Origin: Pelotomaculum sp. UBA4789 | GTDB taxonomy: Bacteria > Bacillota > Desulfotomaculia > Desulfotomaculales > Pelotomaculaceae | Length of the DNA stretch: 64,000 bases | Reading direction: 5' to 3' | Assembly (NCBI GenBank): GCA_002402945.1 | Contig: DHGV01000001.1 | Span: 1 to 64,000 of the forward strand | In this document: positions 18,265 to 25,949 of the stretch, in pieces | How positions within the stretch are numbered: the first letter of the stretch is position 1 | How the letters are laid out: each line of letters begins with the position of its first letter | Notes under the pieces: model-generated | Seen by the model: the letters and a program-made list of their open reading frames with translations, nothing else | The model's database searches: none | Told to the model about the DNA's origin: nothing | Position numbers and translations under genes: made by a program

Positions 18265-18566
18265 ATCAGGACCACCCGCTCAGCGGGTGGTCTGCTCTAG
18301 CCCTATAAAGGCTTAATACTAAGCAGAGTCTCAAGGCTCGTTGAAAATTCCACCAACCGCATACATGCCCCACTACCCTAAAAAGGGTATTTCACATGCG
18401 TTTGATCTGATTTTACTTGTTTGTTTTGGTCCTGACTTTTTCTCACTTACAAATTTATAACATTATTTCACTCACGTATTTCTTTAAAGCTATTGTCAGC
18501 TTAAAATTAAAAGATCTGTTCATAGCTAAAGCTCTTTGGAACCACCTGCAAAGCAGGTGGTTTTCG
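18265..18566 (-). mobile_element. IS200/IS605-like MITE candidate between T-box and trpE
   Basis: About 300 bp bounded by two hairpins of the same design: ACCACCCGCTCAGCGGGTGGT (18271-18291) and ACCACCTGCAAAGCAGGTGGT less one T (18541-18561). Subterminal hairpins without terminal inverted repeats or clear target duplications are typical of IS200/IS605 ends. Between them are AT-rich sequence and a segment AAGCAGAGTCTCAAGGCTCG like those seen at such ends. No transposase frame survives. It would be transcribed as part of the trp leader. Confidence 0.5.
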
Positions 18567-18572
18567 CTATAC

Positions 18573-18842
18573 AAAAAAAGCTCTTGTCCTAAGAAAGGAC
18601 AAAAGCTTATGCTTCTGCGGTACCACCTAAATTGGTAACTAAAGTTACCCGCTCATTTTGCGCACTATCATGCGTACCCCACTGATAACGGACAGGGTTC
18701 CCGTCGGCATCTACTCCCTCTCGGTTTCAAGCCGCCCTCGCAACTCCATTCAGTAAATTCCGGCATACCGCACTCCCAGCAACGGCGGCTCTCTGTAATA
18801 CCTTCCAATACCTACTTCTCTTGCTCATCGGTTTAACTTATT
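18573..18842 (-). promoter_or_regulatory. T-box leader, tryptophan specifier, of the trp operon
   Basis: The T-box core TAGGTGGTACCGC is at 18617-18629 on the minus strand. A strong terminator follows (AAGCTTTTGTCC pairs with GGACAAGAGCTT, then T7; 18573-18608). In the specifier region the sequence ACTGAATGGAGTTGC offers UGG at 18746-18748, the tryptophan codon. Uncharged tRNA-Trp would stabilise the antiterminator and allow trpEGDCBA-aroF transcription. The stem-I AGTA and the conserved GAG motifs are present. The specifier choice is by eye. Confidence 0.88.
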
Positions 18843-18849
18843 TTAAGCC

Positions 18850-18878
18850 ATCATAAACCATATCTATGGTTTTGTCAA
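18850..18878 (-). promoter_or_regulatory. Sigma-A promoter of the trp T-box/operon
   Basis: On the minus strand TTGACA (18873-18878), a 17-base spacer and TATGAT (18850-18855). This places the start near 18843, just at the 5' end of the T-box fold. Confidence 0.8.
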
Positions 18879-18884
18879 CCCCGT

Positions 18885-18910
18885 AAGCAAGGGGGACGGT
18901 TCTCTTGCTT
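18885..18910. repeat. CAAGAGAACCGTCCCC palindromic repeat, copy 1
   Basis: AAGCAAG-GGGGACGGTTCTC-TTGCTT with outer arms AAGCAAG/CTTGCTT. It has five Gs where other copies have four. Sits between the trp promoter and the divergent phosphoribosyltransferase gene. Confidence 0.7.
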
Positions 18911-19033
18911 CCCCCTTACTGGACTTCAATCAATTTTCTTAGGGAAAATACAAAAAATACCTCATATTACAAAGGAATAATGATATAATATGTGAAAATT
19001 ATCCTGGATTTTTATGTTTTTGTGAGGTTAATC

Positions 19034-19663
19034 ATGACGATACCTGCTCAGAAAAGTTTTAGATGCGAAATACTCTCCTGGAATAAGATCATCAGGGATG
19101 CAAAAACACTGGCTAAGCTTGTCAAACAGTCAGGCTACAAACCTGATATTGTGATAGCAATTGGCAGGGGTGGTTATGTTCCGGCAAGAATTGTCTGTGA
19201 CTACTTGATGCTCAGAGATCTTACTTCTATTAAGGCGGAACACTGGGGAAGCGCTGCGTTAGAGAGAAAAGAAGCCATTATAAAATTCCCTTTATGCACA
19301 GACATAAAGGGTAAAAAAGTTTTATTGGTGGATGATGTCACAGATACAGGGCGCACCCTTATTGTCTGCCTGGAATATTTGAAAGGATTTGCGCCTGGTG
19401 AAATCAGAACCGCTATCCTCATCCATAAAACCTGTTCTGAGATTGTTCCGGATTATTATGTCAACAAAATTGTGAAATGGAAATGGTTGATCTTCCCGTG
19501 GCATGTCTGGGAAGACCTTAACGGCTTTATCAAAAGACTAAAGGATACTGGTATCACTAATGAAGAAGAGATCAAAGGTGAACTTCAGAAAAGATACAGT
19601 CTTGATCTCAAAACAGAGACAATCAGAGAGGTTTTATCGGAGCTTGGCGCAGCTGTTTTATGA
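19034..19663 (+). CDS. Phosphoribosyltransferase (xanthine/hypoxanthine-like)
   Basis: 209 aa from ATG 19034, which has GAGG six bases upstream; an earlier ATG at 18992 lacks a site. The PRPP loop VLLVDDVTDTGRTL and the N-terminal VIAIGRGGYVPARIVCDYL mark a type-I PRTase of the COG2236 (archaeal-type Gpt) group, likely a purine salvage enzyme. The C-terminal 45 residues (TNEEEIKGELQKRY to VLSELG) are extra and helical. Base specificity cannot be read. It is monocistronic, divergent from the trp operon, and ends at a strong hairpin. Confidence 0.8.
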   Translation: MTIPAQKSFRCEILSWNKIIRDAKTLAKLVKQSGYKPDIVIAIGRGGYVPARIVCDYLMLRDLTSIKAEHWGSAALERKEAIIKFPLCTDIKGKKVLLVDDVTDTGRTLIVCLEYLKGFAPGEIRTAILIHKTCSEIVPDYYVNKIVKWKWLIFPWHVWEDLNGFIKRLKDTGITNEEEIKGELQKRYSLDLKTETIREVLSELGAAVL

Positions 19664-19683
19664 CTAAAACGGTAAATAAATTA

Positions 19684-19720
19684 AATGGCAAGGCGTTCCA
19701 TCTCTGGAACCCTTGCCATT
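19684..19720 (+). terminator. Hairpin after the phosphoribosyltransferase gene
   Basis: AATGGCAAGG(C)GTTCC pairs with GGAAC(C)CTTGCCATT around a short loop, about 20 bases after the stop codon; the 3' side is pyrimidine-rich (CTCATTCTTAT) rather than a pure U run. Confidence 0.5.
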
Positions 19721-19750
19721 CTCATTCTTATAGGGGAAGCAAAGGGGAAT

Positions 19751-19772
19751 CAAGAGAACCGTCCCCTTGCTT
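19751..19772. repeat. CAAGAGAACCGTCCCC palindromic repeat, copy 2
   Basis: CAAGAGAACCGTCCCCTTG core with following CTT, just before the stop codon of the convergent oxidoreductase gene. Confidence 0.7.
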
Positions 19773-19776
19773 CCCC

Positions 19777-20781
19777 TCAGGCTTCCTGCTCTGACAAACT
19801 TTCAACAGCCTTCTGGGCCCATTTGGAATCATGAAGTATGGCTCTGCCCACTCCGATCAGGTCGGCTTTGCCTTCGGCCAGCAGTTTCTCGGCCGCCTGG
19901 GCCTCTGTAATCCCGCCGGTAAGGATCACCGGCACAGACACCGCCTTTTTGATAGCCTCGGAAAGCGGGGCAAAAAACCCCTGCCCGCTGAGACCCGGCA
20001 CAATATAGCCACAGAACCCTCCGGATATATCCAAAATTTCTACTCCGGCTTTCTCAAATTCCCTGGCGGCCATCTGGCTGTCGGCAATAGTCATCCCGCC
20101 TTCAGTGAGGTCCGAGGCGCCCAAGCGCATCAAAACGGGGTATGCTTCTCCGACCGCCGCACGGACTGCTTTGATCACCTCCAGGTGAATACGGATCCGG
20201 TTGCTCAAACTGCCGCCATATTCATCCTCACGTTTATTGGTCAGGTGTGATAGAAATTGGTTGAGCAGGTAGCCGTGCGCGGCATGGATTTCCACCCCAT
20301 CGAAACCCGCTTTTTTTACACGGACGGCTGCATCATGAAAGGCCTGCACAATTTTGGCTATTTCAGCCACGGTCAGCTCGCGGGGAATGTTCCCCCGGCG
20401 CGGGTTGACTACAGCCGAAGGCCCCACCACCGCTGCGCTGGTGACCTCCTCCTCGGCCTGGCAGCCGGCATGGCTGATTTCCATCACCGCTTTGGAGCCG
20501 TTATGGTGGATCACTATAGCCAGTTTTTTCAGACCCTCTGTTACACTATCCTCTGCAACTGAAAGCTGGTTATGATGAGCCTTCCCCTCCGGGCTGATAA
20601 AACTGTGCTCGATGATTATGAGCCCAATATACCCGCCTCTGGATTTATCGTCATAATAATCAAGCAATGCCTGGCTTACTTTGCCGTCCGGCTTGGCTTT
20701 CGCGGTAGCCATCGGCGGCATAACCAGGCGATTAGCCAAAGACAAAGAAGCTGTTTCCAGTGGTTCAAGCAAAAGGGCCAT
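19777..20781 (-). CDS. Old-yellow-enzyme-family NADH:flavin oxidoreductase
   Basis: 334 aa FMN-dependent TIM barrel of COG1902. Marks: LANRLVMPPMATAKA at the start, the substrate-site HAGCQA, FDGVEIHAAHGYLLNQFLSHLTNKREDEYGG seen as its HAAHGYL and N-R-DEYGG parts, and the FMN phosphate loop TGGI plus GVGRAIL near the end. It lacks the extra Fe-S and NAD-binding domains of the 600-residue dienoyl-CoA reductases. It may reduce enones or similar electrophiles; the substrate is unknown. CAAGAGAACCGTCCCC repeats flank it on both sides, a pattern that could mark an inserted gene. Confidence 0.88.
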   Translation of the reverse strand: MALLLEPLETASLSLANRLVMPPMATAKAKPDGKVSQALLDYYDDKSRGGYIGLIIIEHSFISPEGKAHHNQLSVAEDSVTEGLKKLAIVIHHNGSKAVMEISHAGCQAEEEVTSAAVVGPSAVVNPRRGNIPRELTVAEIAKIVQAFHDAAVRVKKAGFDGVEIHAAHGYLLNQFLSHLTNKREDEYGGSLSNRIRIHLEVIKAVRAAVGEAYPVLMRLGASDLTEGGMTIADSQMAAREFEKAGVEILDISGGFCGYIVPGLSGQGFFAPLSEAIKKAVSVPVILTGGITEAQAAEKLLAEGKADLIGVGRAILHDSKWAQKAVESLSEQEA

Positions 20782-20824
20782 CGATGTCTATCCCCCTAAA
20801 GTTATGAATTTTCTGTCAGCCTGG

Positions 20825-20849
20825 AAGCAAGAGAACCGTCCCCTTGCTT
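20825..20849. repeat. CAAGAGAACCGTCCCC palindromic repeat, copy 3
   Basis: AAGCAAGAGAACC-GTCCCCTTGCTT, with outer AAGCAAG/CTTGCTT arms, between the zinc-ribbon gene and the oxidoreductase start. Confidence 0.7.
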
Positions 20850-20860
20850 CCCCTTTGTGT

Positions 20861-21028
20861 TTATTTACTGCGTTCCAAATCATCATCGCTTAATGTTGGA
20901 ATTGAATCTTCAAAATCCCCTTGCGAATTATGACTGCCGCATTGCATGCACACCCATTGCTCACCATCATAAGAGAATTCTGTTTTTTCTCCACACTCTA
21001 TACAAAAATCTTCAGTTGCTTTTTTCAT
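20861..21028 (-). CDS. Small zinc-ribbon protein
   Basis: 55 aa from ATG 21028, chosen because AAAGGGGAG lies seven bases upstream; the longer frame to 21070 has no ribosome site. Two CxxC pairs, CIEC and CMQC about 17 residues apart, make a zinc ribbon (FCIECGEKTEFSYDGEQWVC). The last 15 residues are acidic (SIPTLSDDDLERSK). No named family is recognised; such proteins often act as small adaptors or regulators. Upstream 21029-21298 holds no gene or clear regulatory site. Confidence 0.7.
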   Translation of the reverse strand: MKKATEDFCIECGEKTEFSYDGEQWVCMQCGSHNSQGDFEDSIPTLSDDDLERSK

Positions 21029-21301
21029 TACTAGCTCCCCTTTCTCGCATTTTTCTTTTACATCGGCCACTTTTCAATCATACCTGCAATTTATTAACAA
21101 TAAATTAATGAAGTATTAAGAAATAATTTCCCACCCCAAACTGCTCTCACTGCGACTCCGATCCTGAAAACAAAGGTGTTTTCCACCAGTGATTTTGATG
21201 TCTGTTTGCGCAATTGTCGATAGCCCAGCAAAAATTATTGAAATTTTTCGTTAATAGGAATAAAATCTATATAATTATTGAGAACAATAGGGGGCTTTAT
21301 G

Positions 21302-22372
21302 ATGACAGAAATTGCGCTGACCAAAGTAGCGAAAGCGGGTTCTTTGCCCGCCGGACAGGAACTTGTTTTTGGTAAAAATTTTACTGACCACATGTTTGCC
21401 ATGAACTATCTGACGGGAAAAGGCTGGTACAACCCGCGCATAGTTCCGTATGCTGATTTTCCTGCCAATCCGGCAATGATTGTCCTGCACTACGGACAGG
21501 CAATTTTTGAAGGCATGAAAGCTTTTCGCTCCGCCGACAACCGGGCTTGGGTGTTCAGGCCATATGATTATCTGAGCCGGTTTAACCGCTCCGCGAAGCT
21601 CCTGAACATTCCCCAGATGGATGTTGAACTGAACCACACGGCTTTATTGAAACTTTTAGCTTTAGAAAAGGACTGGATTCCGGGCAAGCCCGGCACTTCT
21701 CTTTATATCAGGCCCTTTGTATTCGCTGACGAATCGCAACTCGGCGTCAAGGTGGCGGACAGCTATAAAATGTTTATCATCCTATCCCCGGTCGGTGCTT
21801 ACTATAAAATCGGCTTTAAGCCCATCAGCATTAAAGTGGAAGATAAATATGTCCGGGCCACCATCGGCGGGCTGGGCGAAGCAAAAACGCCGGCCAATTA
21901 CGCCATGAGCCTTGCGGCGCAGCAGGATGCCTATGCTGAAGGTTTCGGACAGGTCCTCTGGCTTGATGCCGTCCACCGCAAATATATTGAAGAAGTGGGA
22001 ACCATGAATATTCTCTTCAAGATCAAAGGTGAAGTCATTACACCGGCGCTCAATGGCAGTATCCTGGGAGGCATGACCCGCAAGACCGTCCTGGAGTTAT
22101 GCCGGAGCTGGGGGGTGAAAGCCACTGAACGCCAGATTTCTATTGAGGAAGTATTTGACGCCCACGCCAAAGGTGAGCTGGAAGAAGTATTCGGATCCGG
22201 CACTGCCGCGGTCATCTCCCCTGTCGGCGAGCTGACCTGGAAGGGGCAGAAAATCGTCATCAACAATAACCAGACCGGCGCATTTTCCCAAAAACTCTTT
22301 GATTATGTCACTGGCGTCCAGTCCGGTAAAATTGCGGATCAATTTAATTGGATGGAAGAAATAAAAGGATAA
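21302..22372 (+). CDS. ilvE: Branched-chain amino acid aminotransferase
   Basis: 356 aa fold-type IV PLP aminotransferase that interconverts Val, Leu and Ile with their 2-oxo acids. It is of the longer BCAT2/eukaryote-like group: HYGQAIFEGMKAFR, FNRSAKLLNIP, YIRPFVFADE, the PLP lysine (about residue 195) in GGLGEAKTPANYA, WLDAVHRKYIEEVGTMN and FGSGTAAVISPVG. Of two adjacent ATGs (21299, 21302) the second is better spaced from GGGGG. No ilv genes adjoin it, so it is probably monocistronic. Confidence 0.92.
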   Translation: MTEIALTKVAKAGSLPAGQELVFGKNFTDHMFAMNYLTGKGWYNPRIVPYADFPANPAMIVLHYGQAIFEGMKAFRSADNRAWVFRPYDYLSRFNRSAKLLNIPQMDVELNHTALLKLLALEKDWIPGKPGTSLYIRPFVFADESQLGVKVADSYKMFIILSPVGAYYKIGFKPISIKVEDKYVRATIGGLGEAKTPANYAMSLAAQQDAYAEGFGQVLWLDAVHRKYIEEVGTMNILFKIKGEVITPALNGSILGGMTRKTVLELCRSWGVKATERQISIEEVFDAHAKGELEEVFGSGTAAVISPVGELTWKGQKIVINNNQTGAFSQKLFDYVTGVQSGKIADQFNWMEEIKG

Positions 22373-22403
22373 GCGTGAAGTTGCTGGAGCAAACTATAAG
22401 GTC

Positions 22404-23705
22404 GTGATAACTGTTTTAAAAAAAAGGCTGATCTTGATATTGACAGTACTGCTGCTGGCTCTATTGCTGATCTTTCCGCAAGGGGCGCTGGCCGATCCCA
22501 GCATATTGATCAACAAGGAGACAAATCAGCTGGCCCTTTTTGAAAACGGGTACCTGCTGGATGTTTTTCAGGTTGCTACGGGGCGTGAGCCTCAATTTAC
22601 CCCGGAGGGAAACTGGCGGGTAGTACTCAAGTTGGTCTACCCTTCCTGGAGGCACCCTGACGGCGGCCCACTTATCCCCGGAGGTATGCCGGAAAACCCG
22701 CTGGGGCCCCGCTGGCTGGGCATTAACGCGCTGGGTACGAGCGGCAGCGACTATGGCGTGCACGGCAACAATGCCCCTGACTCTATCGGCTCTTACGTCT
22801 CCCTGGGCTGCGTAAGGATGAAAAATGAAGATATTATCTGGCTCTACGGGCGAATTCCGGTGGGCACAGAAGTCGATATAATCAAAGAGGACCGGGACCT
22901 GTCAGAGCTGAAAAAATACGACCGCGTCACCCTCAACGGCCTGGAGGTCGAATTCCCGCCTCATCTTGGGCTGGTACAGGCCGGAGAGATTGCCTACCTG
23001 CCTTTGAGCCAGGTCACCTCACCCCTGGGCTACCGCCAGTACTGGGATGATTCCGCCGGCGCCCTGCTCGTTTCCAACATTGAACGGGAAGTACTGTTAA
23101 AACCAGACAGCAAGGCTGTCACAGTAAACGCCAGGACTTATGAAGCCGGCGAAGCGCCTTTCCAGCTTGACCATATGACCTTTGTTCCTGTCTATTATTT
23201 AAGCGAATATTTTGGGTTTGAGCTGAGCAGCGGAGAGGAAAGCAGAACCCTGGCGCTGAAGGCTCCCTTTGACCCAAGCGGCGGGCGGGTGGTTAGATAC
23301 AACGTGGCGCTCCAGCTCGATGGCAAACCCTTGATTTTACCTGAATCCCTGGCCGTGCTTAGTGAAGACCAGAACCTGCTGATCCCTGTCCGTTCATTCT
23401 TCACCGCCGCAGGCGCGCAGGTGGACTGGAATAATGACACCAGATCGGTTGAAATAATCATGAACGATACCCAGGTATCAATACCCGTTAATGGGAGCCC
23501 TTACATAGTCAACGGGATTGCGGCAAATATCCCGGCGGATATTTTTATCGATAACGGCGCCTCTTATCTGAGCCTGGGCTTTATGCACTCTATCTTTGGT
23601 TTCAGCTCCGATTTTTCCGAACAATCCCGCACTCTAAAGATCTCCACCGCAATAAAAGGGCAGGCGGATTCCCCGCTTTTACCGCCGCCTCAACTGTCTA
23701 TTTGA
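22404..23705 (+). CDS. Secreted L,D-transpeptidase with Cu-amine-oxidase-N repeats
   Basis: 433 aa, GTG start. The signal peptide (KKR then about 18 hydrophobic residues, ending GALA) directs export. Residues 31-160 are a YkuD L,D-transpeptidase domain with H120 and the SLGCVRM box (catalytic C136, R138), which makes 3-3 peptidoglycan cross-links. Residues about 165-420 contain two copper-amine-oxidase-N-like modules (VNARTYEAGEAPFQL and LIPVRSFFTAAGAQVDWNNDTRSVEII), which in Firmicutes act as surface or wall-binding domains despite the name. It starts about 30 bases after ilvE and may be co-transcribed. Confidence 0.85.
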   Translation: MITVLKKRLILILTVLLLALLLIFPQGALADPSILINKETNQLALFENGYLLDVFQVATGREPQFTPEGNWRVVLKLVYPSWRHPDGGPLIPGGMPENPLGPRWLGINALGTSGSDYGVHGNNAPDSIGSYVSLGCVRMKNEDIIWLYGRIPVGTEVDIIKEDRDLSELKKYDRVTLNGLEVEFPPHLGLVQAGEIAYLPLSQVTSPLGYRQYWDDSAGALLVSNIEREVLLKPDSKAVTVNARTYEAGEAPFQLDHMTFVPVYYLSEYFGFELSSGEESRTLALKAPFDPSGGRVVRYNVALQLDGKPLILPESLAVLSEDQNLLIPVRSFFTAAGAQVDWNNDTRSVEIIMNDTQVSIPVNGSPYIVNGIAANIPADIFIDNGASYLSLGFMHSIFGFSSDFSEQSRTLKISTAIKGQADSPLLPPPQLSI

Positions 23706-24103
23706 TTGCAATTGCCTCTATTTCAACTAAATAATTTGGGTTGCCCAGACCGGCAACCTGCAATACCGTTATTGCGGGTGGATTTTCAAGTTGTCCGACA
23801 GTTTCCTGAAAAGCCTTATAGCTTACTCCCGGGTCACTCCCGGCAACCATATAAATATTCCATTTCACGATATCTTTATATGTTGCATTTACTGCCGCCA
23901 AAGCGATGCCAATATTTATTAATACTTGTTTTGTCTGTAATCCTAAATCCCCCCTGCCGATTAGGTTGCCATCTTTATCTACTGCATTCTGCCCCCCCGA
24001 TATAGATGGTTTTATGGGGGCCGGTGACAGAGACCATCTGGCTGAACGCTTTTGATGTGATCGTATTTGCCGGATTAATGTATTCTACTTTTGGACCAAT
24101 CAT
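23698..24103 (-). pseudogene. ridA: RidA/YjgF-family enamine deaminase, frameshifted
   Basis: The gene starts at ATG 24103 with a strong GGAAAGGAG. It reads MIGPKVEYINPANTITSKAF...TIYIGG, then leaves frame at seven Gs (C7 on plus, 23992-23998). With six Gs it continues IYIGGQNAVDKDGNLIGRGD and on to KYKDIVKWNIYMV-type sequence and the 23698 stop. The length of 406 bases confirms a one-base insertion. RidA deaminates reactive enamines from PLP enzymes. The arginine usually found near the C-terminus (I-E-x-E-A) region is replaced by VEIEAIAIK, with no obvious Arg in the last third. It overlaps the end of the L,D-transpeptidase gene. Confidence 0.75.
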
Positions 24104-24167
24104 TTTTTCTCCTTTCCTGCCTCCGCAAGCAACGCCCCATTATGCTGTTTATAATCCGCTTTGTCAG

Positions 24168-24995
24168 TTATATCCCGGCTTCCATATTTTTTTTAATCTC
24201 AAGATATCTCTGTATGGCTGTCTCTGATGGCTTACCCTTCCTGCAGATCTCCAACTTCTCCAGTTTTCGATTCGGTCTCTCAACAATCATTCTGTTCTGA
24301 CTGTCCAGCTTCTTGTTCAACGTCGCAAAGGCTTCAAGGAATCGCCTTTCCTTACTGGCCTTCGGGTAGAAAGAAAGAACATAAGTATAATAGAAAAGGT
24401 TATATCGCAAAAACGGGTACTCGACTTGCATAAACAGCTTTCCCATCCCATAATGGCAAGGCCCGGTTGGCGCCCGGACTGTCCAGTGACTGAGGAGCGT
24501 CTCCACTGCTGCATCCAGTTCTTGAGACTCATCGTTCATGCCAGCAAATCTAAAAACATCCAGGGCCAAGAGTGTGACACCCGGGTTGGAGTAATTTGTC
24601 TCGGGCCCACGTCCAAAGATGAACTTTTTGCAGCGCCAGCCGCCGTCTTCAAACCTGTTGGCCAGCAAGTGCTCCAGCATTGTCTGAACGCGCCGGTCAC
24701 CTACATAACCATTTCTGCATAGGGCTGCAGCAGCAAGCGCTGTGTGACATGGATAAATAGCGCCCTTCGGCGCGATCCGGACCCGGCCATCTTCCCTGCA
24801 GGCCTTCAGGACAAGTTCCGCCGCGCCTTTAACCGCTTCGTGAGACTGCGGTACTCGCAGTTCACTCATGATCAACAGTGCCGTCAGGGTACTTATTGGC
24901 CTTTCAATACAGATTCGTCCATCCGGCGCAGCCCAAAAATCCGCGCCATTTTCATGACGTACCGCTAAAATCTGCTTCAAGTCAGCTTCATACAT
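24168..24995 (-). CDS. Prenyltransferase/squalene-cyclase-like alpha-toroid protein
   Basis: 275 aa, soluble. Helical repeats with DGGW (about residue 117-120), a PGVTLLALDVFRFAG segment and earlier ALAAAALCRNGYVGD give the alpha/alpha-barrel pattern of the prenyltransferase/squalene-oxidase repeat superfamily. The family DCTA/DxDD catalytic motifs of squalene-hopene cyclases are not seen, and the length covers one toroid only. It is therefore probably a non-cyclase relative of unknown role. Monocistronic; no strong ribosome site precedes the ATG. Confidence 0.65.
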   Translation of the reverse strand: MYEADLKQILAVRHENGADFWAAPDGRICIERPISTLTALLIMSELRVPQSHEAVKGAAELVLKACREDGRVRIAPKGAIYPCHTALAAAALCRNGYVGDRRVQTMLEHLLANRFEDGGWRCKKFIFGRGPETNYSNPGVTLLALDVFRFAGMNDESQELDAAVETLLSHWTVRAPTGPCHYGMGKLFMQVEYPFLRYNLFYYTYVLSFYPKASKERRFLEAFATLNKKLDSQNRMIVERPNRKLEKLEICRKGKPSETAIQRYLEIKKNMEAGI

Positions 24996-25068
24996 AACCG
25001 CTATCAGCCACCATCTGATTTATTTTAGAGCTAAAGTTTATGATACCCTCCACCCCGGCAGCAACCTT

Positions 25069-25104
25069 TAAATCCGTGGGACATACAGGTCCACGGATTT
25101 TTTT
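25069..25104 (+). terminator. Strong hairpin with T run in a 160-base gap
   Basis: AATCCGTGG pairs with CCACGGATT across GACATACAGGT and is followed by T6 on the plus strand; an outer CCCGGCA/TGCCGGG pair encloses it. The flanking genes are both on the minus strand, where only TTT follows, so the orientation of its function is unclear. Confidence 0.45.
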
Positions 25105-25159
25105 GCCGGGAAATCAAACCGGACTGTCCTCAACCCTGTTTGCAGCCCTATCTGCTGAC

Positions 25160-25804
25160 CTAAACAACTGCCAGCCTGGCGCCCAGGTCAAATGCTTTTT
25201 GGCAGTCTAGCGGAAATTGTTTTGCTTTCACTTGCGCCTTGTGTTTTTCGTCGAACATTGAGGCTTCATACTTGGAGTAATCATTAAACTGGTAAGTATC
25301 CAGGCAGAGCAGGTATTCTGTTGTGCCGTTTAATTTTTTCAGGTACCCTTGACCTCTCTGAAAGATTGCTTCATAGTTCATTATTTCCACAAAAGCCTCC
25401 GTGGCATTCATGGTATAGATAAAACCTGTAGATATCTTGCCCTTAAAAACCGATCCATAACCAGCGCTGTAGCTGATCTTGGGAAATACCAGACGCTCCA
25501 AAAAGGATTGCATTTCTCCGGTGATATTGCCCAAATATATGGGCGAGCCTAAAATCAAAGCATCACATTCTGAAATATTATCCAGTACGCTGGTTAATTC
25601 ATCTTTCATGGCACAGCTTCCAATATGCTTGCTGTCTCTTGTTTTACAGGTAAAGCAGCTGGTGCAGCCTTTGTAATTCAAATCATATAGATGTATTAAT
25701 TCCGTGTCCGCCCCTACAGATTTAGCTCCGTCAAGAGCCATTTGCAACAAGGCAGCGGTATTCCATTTTTTCCTGGGACTGCCGTTGACAGCAATTACTT
25801 TCAT
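25160..25804 (-). CDS. Flavodoxin-fold NAD(P)H reductase (WrbA/iron-sulfur flavoprotein-like)
   Basis: 214 aa from ATG 25804, preceded by GGAGAGGAA; the frame extends upstream but the family begins MKVIAVNGSPRKKWNT. NGSPRKKWNTA is the FMN phosphate loop. A CxxC...C cluster, GCTSCFTCKTRDSKHIGSC, follows at about residues 46-64, as in iron-sulfur flavoproteins and related multimeric flavodoxins. CDALILGSPIYLGNITGEMQSFLER is the usual isoalloxazine-side segment, cited here by its SPIYLG core. It probably transfers electrons from NAD(P)H or ferredoxin to an unknown acceptor in the cytosol. Confidence 0.82.
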   Translation of the reverse strand: MKVIAVNGSPRKKWNTAALLQMALDGAKSVGADTELIHLYDLNYKGCTSCFTCKTRDSKHIGSCAMKDELTSVLDNISECDALILGSPIYLGNITGEMQSFLERLVFPKISYSAGYGSVFKGKISTGFIYTMNATEAFVEIMNYEAIFQRGQGYLKKLNGTTEYLLCLDTYQFNDYSKYEASMFDEKHKAQVKAKQFPLDCQKAFDLGARLAVV

Positions 25805-25949
25805 GAAAACCGTTCCTCTCCATATTCTTTGCGTTCTCAATATATTATTCTGTGGCTTCCTTCGGAGCAATACGCACCCGGCCGTCTTTATGGACACTTA
25901 TAACGTACCGGGGACGTTTTGCTCCGATTTCCCGGGTATTTCCCGGCTG

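Noticed and set aside
17225..18316. Long plus-strand frame antisense to trpE (363 codons)
   Set aside because: A GC-driven shadow of trpE; no ribosome site or domain.
18417..18638. Plus-strand frame of 73 codons between trpE and the phosphoribosyltransferase
   Set aside because: It crosses the MITE candidate and the T-box terminator, has no ribosome site, and matches nothing I recognise.
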